A stretch of DNA of 64,000 nt from Bacteroidales bacterium. Lineage in GTDB: Bacteria > Bacteroidota > Bacteroidia > Bacteroidales > P3. Position 1 is the first letter of the stretch. Each line of letters begins with the position of its first letter. Location of the stretch: contig JAKSMR010000002.1 of assembly GCA_024400495.1 (NCBI GenBank), positions 62,001 through 126,000 of the forward strand, read 5' to 3'. Both the position numbers and the translations under genes were made by a program. The notes under the pieces were generated by a model that saw only the letters and a list, made by a program, of their open reading frames with translations, was not told the DNA's origin and ran no database searches. Shown here in pieces: positions 50,387 through 58,330 of the stretch.

Positions 50387-51886
50387 ATGAAGAAATCCGC
50401 TCGCATCATACTTACACTCACCATCCTGCTTATGTGTGGATGCTCTATGACCCGCCAGTCCGAAAAGAACCCCCGACGCGATGCCGCCACTACACAGGCG
50501 CTCGAGAGCTGGCGCGCCGACCACTTCGGGCTCTTCGTCCACTTTGGCGTCTACTCTCATCTCGAAGGCGTCTGGAAGGGAGAGCGCGTGCCCTTCTATG
50601 GCGAGCAGATTATGAACCACGCCCGCATCACCATTCCTGAATACGAGGCTGTTGCACGCCAGTTCAACCCCGTGGATTTCAACGCCGACACTATCGTGGC
50701 TCTGGCCAAAGAGGCTGGCATGAAATATATCGTCATCACGACCAAACACCATGACGGATTCTGTCTCTTCGACACCAAGACCACCAACTACGACATAGTG
50801 GACTTCACGCCCTATAAGAAGGACGTGGTGGCGATGCTTGCCGACGCCTGTCGCCGGCAGGGGATGAAGCTGGGCTTCTACTACTCGTTGCCCGACTGGC
50901 ACTACCCTCTGGGGCTTCCTCGCCTTGAACCCGACTCCAGCACCAAATGCTGGGAGCACGTCAACCAGGTCTATTCGCCTCTCGAGAGCCTCACTCCCGA
51001 GCTGGAGGACTACACCATAGCCCAGATTACCGAGCTTCTCACCAACTATGGCGAGATTACGACCATGTGGTTTGACATGGGCCTGATCTCGCCCGCTTTC
51101 AGCCAACGGCTGCGCTCTACGGTAAAAGCGCTCCAGCCCGGCTGCCTCATCAACGGACGCATCATGAACAACATGGGCGACTATATGACGCTTCCCGACA
51201 ACGGAGATGTGGCCTCCTATGGCGATATGTTCTGGGACAATCCCGCCTCGCTCTACGGCACCTGGGGCTATAAGAACTGGATCAGCCGTCCGCCTCTGGA
51301 GAAGCAGATCGGCACCCAGCTCGCCCGCCTGATGAGCACGGTAAGCCACGGAGGCGTGTTTCTGCTGAATATCGGCCCCGACAAGCAGGGCCGCGTGATC
51401 GACTACGAGAAGGATGTGCTGCGTGGCATAGGTGCATTCCTGCGCGCCAACCCCGACACTCTCGACAGACTGGCAGCCCGCTCGGCACAAAGCCCCGAGA
51501 GGAGGCCCATAGCAGCAGCGAAGAGCAGCTTCAGCCTCACCCCGGCCAACGGATTGTGGCACGCGGCTCTCGACGGAACAGGATATATGAGCGTGGAGCC
51601 CGAGTCGTGGATCGACTGGCAGCTGCTCTGTAGCGAAGAAGGCGACTACGAGGTGTTTGTGATCTACAACCCCGAGCACAACGACAAGCACTACACTCTC
51701 AGCTGCGGGAAACAATCGTTGGAGCAGGTGCTTCCTGGCGTGGACCGCATGGTCCAGACCACCTATATGGGCACTCTGAGGCTGACCAAAGGAACTCACA
51801 TGCTCTCGCTACGACAGACCCAGCCCAACTACATCCTCGAGCCCCTCGGGCTGGAGCTGAAGCAGATCATCCTACGACGGAAATAG
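50387..51886 (+). CDS. Alpha-L-fucosidase (GH29) lipoprotein
   Basis: 499 residues from the ATG at 50387 (MKKSARIILTLTILLMCGCS, lipobox Cys 19). The GH29 core includes HFGLFVHFGVYSHLEGVWKG, KYIVITTKHHDGFCLFDTKT, and the nucleophile region ITTMWFDMGLISPAF with its Asp. The C-terminal part (about 400-499) is a beta domain. It would remove fucose from host or dietary glycans in the envelope. An earlier in-frame ATG at 50285 precedes the promoter and is rejected. Confidence 0.92.
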   Translation: MKKSARIILTLTILLMCGCSMTRQSEKNPRRDAATTQALESWRADHFGLFVHFGVYSHLEGVWKGERVPFYGEQIMNHARITIPEYEAVARQFNPVDFNADTIVALAKEAGMKYIVITTKHHDGFCLFDTKTTNYDIVDFTPYKKDVVAMLADACRRQGMKLGFYYSLPDWHYPLGLPRLEPDSSTKCWEHVNQVYSPLESLTPELEDYTIAQITELLTNYGEITTMWFDMGLISPAFSQRLRSTVKALQPGCLINGRIMNNMGDYMTLPDNGDVASYGDMFWDNPASLYGTWGYKNWISRPPLEKQIGTQLARLMSTVSHGGVFLLNIGPDKQGRVIDYEKDVLRGIGAFLRANPDTLDRLAARSAQSPERRPIAAAKSSFSLTPANGLWHAALDGTGYMSVEPESWIDWQLLCSEEGDYEVFVIYNPEHNDKHYTLSCGKQSLEQVLPGVDRMVQTTYMGTLRLTKGTHMLSLRQTQPNYILEPLGLELKQIILRRK

Positions 51887-52189
51887 GTGCACTCCTCTCC
51901 CCTATCCTCAACTGCCCCGACCTCTTCCTTCGGACTCAGGACCTGTTCCCATTTTGAGGAATTGGACGACGACACGAAGGACTCTGCCTTTCTTCCATCT
52001 TAGCCTCCATCACATAGGAAGCCACCCTAATATCCTAGATATTAGCCAACAGAAACATTTTTGTTAACAAAAATTAAAAAAATCTTATCCTATGTGAAAA
52101 TTTTTTAGTATTTTTGCATTTTGTAATAGGGTACGATAACAAAGAATGTAAGCCTTTATTATCTACGCGGCCCGTAAAACAAACCACTT
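51887..52189. promoter_or_regulatory. Upstream region of acyl-CoA ligase gene with nested palindromes
   Basis: No gene. It contains a perfect 18-bp palindrome at 52057-52074 (ATTTTTGTTAACAAAAAT), flanked by a 10-bp inverted repeat (TCACATAGGA at 52010-52019, TCCTATGTGA at 52088-52097), and a -7 element TATTTTTG at 52109-52116. A repressor operator is plausible. Confidence 0.5.
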
Positions 52190-54052
52190 ATGAACATAGA
52201 AATCAATCGCACCTTCGACCTCCTCGACCATCTTGTGACCAACTATCCCAAGGATGATATTCTTGCCGGAAAAGTGAACGGCGAGTGGGTAAGATACAGC
52301 AGCCACGACTACTATAAATTCGCTCATTTCCTGGCCTACGGATTCCTTTCGATGGGTCTGAAACGAGGCGACCATGTGGTGACAATCTCCAACAACTGCC
52401 CCGAGTGGAACTTTGTGGACATGGCTTTGTCTATGACCGGAATCATCCATTGCCCCGTTTATCCGACGTTGGCAACCGACAACTACCTCCACATCTTCAA
52501 CCATAGCGAAGCCAAGCTGATCCTGGTGAGCAACAACATCCTCCTCAAACGCATCCAACCCGCCCTGCAGCAGATGGAGAACGCCCCCGAGGTTTATACC
52601 ATGAATGCTATCGAGGGCGAAAAACGCATCCTCGAGATCCTCAAGCTCGGCATCGCCAACCGCGAGAATCTGATCCAGGATCTGGAAGAGCTGAAACGCG
52701 ACATCAAACCTACCGACTGCGCTTCGCTCATCTACACCTCGGGCACAACCGGACTGCCCAAAGGAGTTATGCTGAGCCATCGCAACATCTGTTCCAACTT
52801 CTTAGCGCACAGCAAAGTACAACCCCTCGACAGCCGCCACAAGGTGCTCTCGTTCCTTCCCCTGAACCACGTCTACGAGCGTTCGATGAACTACCATTGG
52901 CAGTATCTGGGCATCAGCATCTACTATGCCGAGAACATGGGTACTATTGCACGCGATCTGGCCGACGTGCAGGTCGACGGCTTCTGCGCCGTCCCCCGCG
53001 TAATAGAGACCTTCTTCGACAAGTTCTATTCGGCCGGCAAGGACATGAAGGGTTTCACAAAAACGATATACGACCTGGCCTTCAAACATGGCTATCATTT
53101 CGACTACTCACGCCAGAAATTCAATTTCTGGTGGCAGCTGAACCAGATCTTCTTCGACAAGATGGTCTATTCCAAATGGCGCGAGAAGATTGGCGGCAAA
53201 CGCCTCATCATCATCACGGGCGGCAGCAAGATCCAGCCCCGCATGATTCGTCTGTTCGGCGCCGCCGGACTGGGCATCTTCGAGGGCTATGGCCTCTCCG
53301 AGACCTCGCCTGTGATTGCCGTTAACGACCCCAAGAGAAAACGTTGCAAGATTGGTACCGTAGGTCCTATCCTCGAGGGCGTCGAGGTGAAGTTTGCCGA
53401 CGACGGAGAGATCCTCACCCGCGGACCTCATGTGATGATGGGCTACTACAAAGACCCCGAGACCACCAAAGAGGTTATCGACGAAGACGGCTGGTTCCAT
53501 ACCGGCGACGTAGGTATCCTCGAGAACGGCAAATACCTCAAGATTACCGACCGCAAGAAGGACATCTTCAAGCTCTCGGCCGGCAAATATGTGGCTCCTC
53601 AGGTTATCGAGAACAAACTTAGCGAGTCGGAGTATGTGGACCAATGTATCGTCATCGGCGAAAACGAGAAGACGGTATCTGCCATCATCTCGCCCAACTT
53701 CAACACCCTCCACTACTGGGCTTTGAAACATCATCTGCACTATCGCGACAACGCAGCCCTTATCGCTCTGCCCGAAACTCAGAAGAAGATAAAGAGCATC
53801 ATCGACGAGTACAACAAGGCCTTCGCTCCTCACGAGCAGATCAAGCAGTTCCGCCTGGTTACCGAAGAGTGGACCACCAACAACGGTCTTCTCTCTCCCA
53901 CCCTCAAGGTGCGCCGCAACGTGCTTATGGTGAAATACAAGGATCTTATCGCCGAGATCTACAACCACGAAGAAAGTTCCAAGGGCGGTCTCTTCTCTGC
54001 CTTCCGAAGCATCGAGTTCCCCACCATCAAGTTCCCCAAACTGGGCGAATAG
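52190..54052 (+). CDS. Long-chain acyl-CoA synthetase (AMP-forming)
   Basis: 620 residues. P-loop LIYTSGTTGLPKGVMLSHRN (about 182-201). Adenylate motif GYGLSETSPVIAVN (about 365-378). C-terminal hinge WFHTGDVGILENGKYLKITD with RKKDIFKLSAGKYVAPQVIE carrying the catalytic Lys region. The protein activates fatty acids to acyl-CoA via acyl-AMP. It is full-length, with no signal peptide. Confidence 0.95.
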   Translation: MNIEINRTFDLLDHLVTNYPKDDILAGKVNGEWVRYSSHDYYKFAHFLAYGFLSMGLKRGDHVVTISNNCPEWNFVDMALSMTGIIHCPVYPTLATDNYLHIFNHSEAKLILVSNNILLKRIQPALQQMENAPEVYTMNAIEGEKRILEILKLGIANRENLIQDLEELKRDIKPTDCASLIYTSGTTGLPKGVMLSHRNICSNFLAHSKVQPLDSRHKVLSFLPLNHVYERSMNYHWQYLGISIYYAENMGTIARDLADVQVDGFCAVPRVIETFFDKFYSAGKDMKGFTKTIYDLAFKHGYHFDYSRQKFNFWWQLNQIFFDKMVYSKWREKIGGKRLIIITGGSKIQPRMIRLFGAAGLGIFEGYGLSETSPVIAVNDPKRKRCKIGTVGPILEGVEVKFADDGEILTRGPHVMMGYYKDPETTKEVIDEDGWFHTGDVGILENGKYLKITDRKKDIFKLSAGKYVAPQVIENKLSESEYVDQCIVIGENEKTVSAIISPNFNTLHYWALKHHLHYRDNAALIALPETQKKIKSIIDEYNKAFAPHEQIKQFRLVTEEWTTNNGLLSPTLKVRRNVLMVKYKDLIAEIYNHEESSKGGLFSAFRSIEFPTIKFPKLGE

Positions 54053-54060
54053 CAATATCG

Positions 54061-54087
54061 GGCCGGGAGCAACAATCCCGGCCTTTC
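54061..54087 (+). terminator. Terminator after acyl-CoA ligase gene
   Basis: GGCCGGGA/TCCCGGCC stem with 7-base loop, followed by TTT. Confidence 0.75.
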
Positions 54088-54128
54088 CTAAAACTCGTCT
54101 CACATACAGAAAAGAGGCTACTATACAC

Positions 54129-54165
54129 AACAATCCCCAACCTTTTGGCTGGGGATTGTTCTTTT
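54129..54165. terminator. Terminator between the ligase and purM genes
   Basis: AACAATCCCCA/TGGGGATTGTT stem followed by CTTTTC. It lies between convergent genes and may serve either or both. Confidence 0.75.
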
Positions 54166-54214
54166 CTGAGAGGTTATAGAATCTCTTATTCTATATCTTT
54201 TCCAACTTAGGCTA

Positions 54215-55387
54215 TTATGAGTTGTACTCGAAGGTGCCGTTTTCGGTAGAGACGGTAACCTTGGGACCTTGGTTGGCCTCGCAACGGCCGATGATCTGGG
54301 CATCTACGTTGAAGGACTTGGAGATTTCGATGATTCCCTTTGCGGTCTCTTCGTCGGTATAGATCTCCATACGATGGCCCATATTGAAAACCTTATACAT
54401 CTCTTTCCATTCCGTGCCGCTCTGCTCGTGGATCATGCGGAAAAGAGGAGGAACGGGGAAGAGGTTGTCCTTCACCACGTGGAGGTTGTCGATGAAATGC
54501 AGAACCTTTGTCTGCGCGCCGCCCGAGCAATGGATCATGCCGTCGATCTTAGGACGATAGGCATCGAGGACCTTGCGGATAATGGGAGCATAGGTGCGGG
54601 TGGGGGAAAGCACCATATGGCCGACATCGACGCCAGGAACCTCTGTGGGGTCGGTAAGACGCTTGCCGCCACAATAAACCACCTCCTTGGGCAGGTTGTG
54701 GTCGTAGCTCATGGGGTAGTTCTCGGCATAGTATTTGGAGAAGACATCGTGACGGGCAGATGTGAGGCCATTGCTTCCCATGCCTCCGTTGTAGGCCGTT
54801 TCGTAGCTTGCCTGACCGAAGGAGGCGAGGCCTACGATAACGTTGCCGGGCTTGATGTTGCCGTTGTCGATAACGTCGCTACGCTTCATGCGGGCGGTTA
54901 CGGTACTGTCGACGATGATGGTGCGTACGAGATCTCCCACGTCGGCAGTTTCGCCTCCGGTAAGATGGATTCCGATGCCCATGTCGCGCATCTGCTGGAG
55001 GAACTCCTCGGTACCGTTGATGACGGCGCTGATGACTTCGCCAGGAACGAGATTCTTGTTGCGGCCGATGGTGGAGCTGAGAAGGATGTTATCGACTGCG
55101 CCGACACAAAGGAGGTCGTCGAGATTCATCACGATAGCGTCGATAGCGATGCCTTTCCATACCGAAATATCACCTGTTTCTTTCCAATAGGTGTAGGCCA
55201 GAGACGACTTGGTGCCGGCGCCGTCGGCGTGCATAATGTTGCAATAGTCGTTGTCGCCGCCAAGAATATCGGGGATAATCTTGCAGAATGCTTTTGGATA
55301 GAGACCCTTGTCGATGTTTTTGATAGCGTTGTGCACATCTTCTTTGGATGCAGAAACGCCGCGGAGGTTATATTTTAGTGTGTCCAT
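54215..55387 (-). CDS. purM: Phosphoribosylformylglycinamidine cyclo-ligase (AIR synthetase)
   Basis: 390 residues from the ATG at 55387 (MDTLKYNLRGVSASKEDVHN). AIR synthetase motifs are MHADGAGTKSSLAYTYWKET, LDDLLCVGAVDNILLSSTIG, and IHLTGGETADVGDLVRTIIV. The C-terminus has FNMGHRMEIYTDEETAKGII. It makes AIR in purine synthesis. An ATG five codons upstream is possible, but this one fits the family. Bacteroidota-type length. Confidence 0.95.
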   Translation of the reverse strand: MDTLKYNLRGVSASKEDVHNAIKNIDKGLYPKAFCKIIPDILGGDNDYCNIMHADGAGTKSSLAYTYWKETGDISVWKGIAIDAIVMNLDDLLCVGAVDNILLSSTIGRNKNLVPGEVISAVINGTEEFLQQMRDMGIGIHLTGGETADVGDLVRTIIVDSTVTARMKRSDVIDNGNIKPGNVIVGLASFGQASYETAYNGGMGSNGLTSARHDVFSKYYAENYPMSYDHNLPKEVVYCGGKRLTDPTEVPGVDVGHMVLSPTRTYAPIIRKVLDAYRPKIDGMIHCSGGAQTKVLHFIDNLHVVKDNLFPVPPLFRMIHEQSGTEWKEMYKVFNMGHRMEIYTDEETAKGIIEISKSFNVDAQIIGRCEANQGPKVTVSTENGTFEYNS

Positions 55388-55450
55388 GTAGTTAGTTTTC
55401 AATGGTTACCAACATCATAGGGTATTGTTTGACGCCCTATATTTGAACTG

Positions 55451-55458
55451 CAAAAATA
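55451..55458 (-). promoter_or_regulatory. Promoter -7 element of purM
   Basis: The minus strand TATTTTTGCA matches TAnnTTTG, with a leader of about 60 nt. It is divergent from the promoter at 55512. Confidence 0.6.
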
Positions 55459-55511
55459 CAAAAAAAAGATGGATTCTAAAATATTATCTTGCGGAAACGA
55501 AAAAAAATCCT

Positions 55512-55519
55512 TATCTTTG
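55512..55519 (+). promoter_or_regulatory. Promoter -7 element of outer-membrane protein gene
   Basis: TATCTTTG followed by CAAAAT, with CTTG 20 bp upstream as a weak -33 element. The leader is about 20 nt. Confidence 0.7.
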
Positions 55520-55543
55520 CAAAATAATAACCAATCGCACACA

Positions 55544-56149
55544 ATGACAAACCGACTCATTCTCAAGCTTTCTGCAATACTCATAGCACTCTGCTCACCT
55601 ATAATTCTACAAGCACAGGAGAGCACTCCCGTTGGAGCGAAGAACGACATCAAAGTGACCCTTCTCTCGCTCGGAAGCGGCTCGTCGCGCTTCACCTACG
55701 AACGCGCCATCGACCCAAAGCATAGCGCCGAGATCACCATCGGTATCGTGGGCATGGGCTGGGACTGGATCAACCACTCCGACCCCAAGGGCTACATCGT
55801 CAAGCTGGCCCCCAAGTGGAACATCCACCCCGTCGGCAGATCCAACTCCCCTCTCTCGGGCTTCTACCTCAAGCCTGAGCTGATCTACGCCAACTACGCC
55901 TATTCCTACGGCTATAAAGAGCGCTACGCCGAGGAGGTCTATGTGCGCGAAACTACCAGCCAGCTCGCCCTCCTGGCAGAAGGAGGATTCCAGATTGTTG
56001 CCGACTGGTTTGTGTTCGACATCTATGTAGGCGTCGGCCCTTCTTTCGGAACAGGAAACCGCAACAACTACTACCACGGATTTATGAACTTCCCCGCCGA
56101 CGGACACGTGGCTTTCACCTCGGGATTCCGCATCGGCGTGGCATTCTAG
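55544..56149 (+). CDS. Outer-membrane beta-barrel-like exported protein
   Basis: 201 residues from the ATG at 55544 (MTNRLILKLSAILIALCSPI, signal peptide to LQAQ). Beta-rich: RFTYERAIDPKHSAEITIGI, GFYLKPELIYANYAYSYGYK, and a C-terminal strand ending FTSGFRIGVAF. The strand pattern with a terminal Phe suggests an outer-membrane barrel of DUF3575 type. It is 12 bp before the beta-flower repeat gene, so co-transcribed. Confidence 0.82.
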   Translation: MTNRLILKLSAILIALCSPIILQAQESTPVGAKNDIKVTLLSLGSGSSRFTYERAIDPKHSAEITIGIVGMGWDWINHSDPKGYIVKLAPKWNIHPVGRSNSPLSGFYLKPELIYANYAYSYGYKERYAEEVYVRETTSQLALLAEGGFQIVADWFVFDIYVGVGPSFGTGNRNNYYHGFMNFPADGHVAFTSGFRIGVAF

Positions 56150-56161
56150 CACCTACTGGAT

Positions 56162-56515
56162 ATGAAACGACTATTCCTCCTCTTCTTCCTACTCCTCTCG
56201 TTCGGCGTTTCGGCCCAGCGTATCCAGGATGGGTCCTACCGCACGATTGGTTACATCGAATCCAACGGAACCATAAAGGACGGCTCCTACCGCGTTGTCG
56301 GACACATCGAATCCAACGGAACCGTAAAGGATGGCTCCTATCGCGTCATCGGCCACATCGAATCCAACGGAACCATAAAGATAAAGGACGGCTCCTATCG
56401 CGTCATCGGCCACATCGAGTCAAACGGAACCGTAAAGGACGAGTCCTACCGGCCCATCGGACACTACAGCAACGTGCCCAAGGAATGGGTCGCATGGTTC
56501 TTCTTTTTCCAATAG
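56162..56515 (+). CDS. Secreted five-repeat beta-flower-like protein
   Basis: 117 residues. Signal peptide (MKRLFLLFFLLLSFGVSAQ), then five 17-residue repeats of the form DGSYRVIGHIESNGTVK (the fourth preceded by an extra IK), and a short aromatic tail (WVAWFFFFQ). This is the architecture of the '5-fold beta-flower' proteins of Bacteroidota, in which each repeat forms one hairpin blade. Function unknown. The DNA repeats are nearly identical, suggesting recent expansion. Confidence 0.85.
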   Translation: MKRLFLLFFLLLSFGVSAQRIQDGSYRTIGYIESNGTIKDGSYRVVGHIESNGTVKDGSYRVIGHIESNGTIKIKDGSYRVIGHIESNGTVKDESYRPIGHYSNVPKEWVAWFFFFQ

Positions 56516-56537
56516 TCCGGTCCTATACCTTCAGGAC

Positions 56538-56603
56538 CTAGCGTCACACCAACGTCGCTCTAGCATCGCATCAACGTCGCTTTAGCATCGCGAAATCGCG
56601 AGA
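56538..56603. repeat. 11-bp-phased degenerate array 4
   Basis: Six 11-bp units: CTAGCGTCACA, CCAACGTCGCT, CTAGCATCGCA, TCAACGTCGCT, TTAGCATCGCG, AAATCGCGAGA. It lies downstream of the beta-flower gene and closely matches the array at 40.65 kb. Confidence 0.8.
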
Positions 56604-56686
56604 GTGGCCCCTTAAAAGCGCCTCCCATTCTCCTCCAAAAGGCAAAACAGATCTATATCGGCGTCCGAGAGAGAGAGGCGAAATCG

Positions 56687-56702
56687 AATTTTGATCAAAA
56701 TT
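56687..56702. promoter_or_regulatory. Perfect 16-bp palindrome upstream of pgk-like gene
   Basis: AATTTTGATCAAAATT, about 100 bp before the start codon. It could be an operator, but about one such palindrome is expected by chance in this length of DNA. No clear -7 element is seen nearby. Confidence 0.3.
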
Positions 56703-56799
56703 GGAGGAACCCTGCCTGTATTCCATTTTTTTCTTCTAGAAAAAACAATAAAAAGGACAATGCTGCGTTATCAAAGAGTAACAATAAACCCCAAACGTC

Positions 56800-58155
56800 A
56801 TGAGCAACATCTCGCTTAAAGACCTCCCCCTCATCCAAGAGGCCGATCTGAAGAACAAAGTAGTACTGGTACGCGTTGACCACAACGTAGTGAAAGGTGG
56901 AGTAATCCACGACCCCTACCGTATCGACGCCACCTTCGGCACCCTTTTCTATATCCTCTCCAAAGGCGGAAAGATCATCCTCATGACCCATTGCGGACGT
57001 CCTCGCAACAAAGCCGACCAGAGCATCAACCAAAGCCCCGCCACCTCGGTAAGACCCATAGTAGAATATCTGCAGAACAAGCTCCACCTTACCATCGAGG
57101 TACCCGATTTCTACACCCACGGCAACGAAGGATACCTCTCCATCGAGAGCAACATCAACCACTCCATCCGCCGTCTGAGAGAGCACGAGATCGATATGAT
57201 CTACCTCCCCAACACCCGATGGTTTACCGGCGAGGAAGCCAAAGACTCCAACGCCGACCGCTTCGCCAACCAGCTTGCCGGCCTTGCCGACATCTACGTT
57301 AACGACGCTTTCGGATCGTGGCAACCCCACGCCTCCACCTACGGCATCACCAAATACCTGCCCTCCTATGCCGGATTCCTCATGCAGAAGGAGATCGACA
57401 ACCTCGACCGTATCTTCAACGCCAAGCAGCCCCTCGTGTCCGTTGTGGCAGGAAGCAAGTTCGACACCAAGATCCACTCCCTCTACGCCCTCCTCCAGAA
57501 GAGCGACCACCTCATCCTCGGCGGCGTAATCTACAACGCCTACCTCTGCGCCAAATACGGCATCTCCATCAAAGGCGTAGGCGAAGACGACGTAGCTCTA
57601 GCTTCTCAGTTTGTAAAGTTCGCCGAGCAATATCCCAACAAGATCATCGAACTCCCCTATATCAAAGAGAGCGACGTCTTCGGCGAACGCATCGAAGGCA
57701 AGTTCCGAACCCACGACATCCGCGAACTCAAAGCCGGAACCAAGCTCAACTACGTGCTCGACGTCGACCCCAAGAGTTACGATGAACCCGAGATCCTTGA
57801 TGTCTTCCTCTCGGCCAAGACCATCTTTGTGAACGCCGTCATGGGCCTCGTTCCCCATTTCAACGCCGGAACCATCGCCCTCGATACCGTCATCGACCGC
57901 AACCCCTATGCCGTCAAGCTCTACGGCGGCGGCGACACCATGCAGGAGCTCAAACGACTCCTCCCCGGCCTCTACATTATGGCTCTCGACAGCAAAGACT
58001 ACTACATCTTTACCGGCGGCGGCGCCGTACTCAAAGCCATCGAAAACAACAGTCCCGCAGGTCTTGCCCCCGTGCGCGCCCTCATCGAGCAGAAAGCAGA
58101 GCAGGAGAAATGGAAGCAACGCCTTAGCGGAAACCGAAACAGCACAGAGTACTAA
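56800..58155 (+). CDS. Divergent phosphoglycerate kinase paralogue
   Basis: 451 residues with the PGK fold in order: VVLVRVDHNVVKGG (D27, N29), YRIDAT (R41), LMTHCGRPR (H64, R67), YLPNTRWFTGEE (R140), VNDAFGSWQPHAST, VAGSKFDTK (K220), FVNAVMGLVPHFNAGT, KLYGGGDTMQEL, and YIFTGGGAVLKAIE. The usual HRAHAS motif is replaced by WQPHAS, one residue shorter and lacking its substrate-binding Arg. VWNGPMG is also changed. Whether it keeps kinase activity is open. It may be a second PGK beside a standard one elsewhere. Confidence 0.85.
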   Translation: MSNISLKDLPLIQEADLKNKVVLVRVDHNVVKGGVIHDPYRIDATFGTLFYILSKGGKIILMTHCGRPRNKADQSINQSPATSVRPIVEYLQNKLHLTIEVPDFYTHGNEGYLSIESNINHSIRRLREHEIDMIYLPNTRWFTGEEAKDSNADRFANQLAGLADIYVNDAFGSWQPHASTYGITKYLPSYAGFLMQKEIDNLDRIFNAKQPLVSVVAGSKFDTKIHSLYALLQKSDHLILGGVIYNAYLCAKYGISIKGVGEDDVALASQFVKFAEQYPNKIIELPYIKESDVFGERIEGKFRTHDIRELKAGTKLNYVLDVDPKSYDEPEILDVFLSAKTIFVNAVMGLVPHFNAGTIALDTVIDRNPYAVKLYGGGDTMQELKRLLPGLYIMALDSKDYYIFTGGGAVLKAIENNSPAGLAPVRALIEQKAEQEKWKQRLSGNRNSTEY

Positions 58156-58175
58156 CCCTCCTGCCCAAGCAACAC

Positions 58176-58206
58176 AAAGGCAGACCCCAAAGGTCTGCCT
58201 TTTCTT
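58176..58206 (+). terminator. Terminator after pgk-like gene
   Basis: AAAGGCAGACC/GGTCTGCCTTT stem with 5-base loop followed by TCTT. Confidence 0.9.
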
Positions 58207-58254
58207 ATCTTACACCCTAGTGCCAATTTATTGATCTTTCGAAGGACAGACAAG

Positions 58255-58284
58255 AAAGGAGGCTCTGCAACGAACCTCCTTCTT
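58255..58284 (-). terminator. Terminator after pnp
   Basis: AAAGGAGG/CCTCCTT hairpin with a 12-base loop; minus strand T-rich tail. Confidence 0.75.
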
Positions 58285-58330
58285 TATAAAGTTTAAGAAA
58301 CTTTGGTCTTAAGAAACAATGCTCTTGGCA

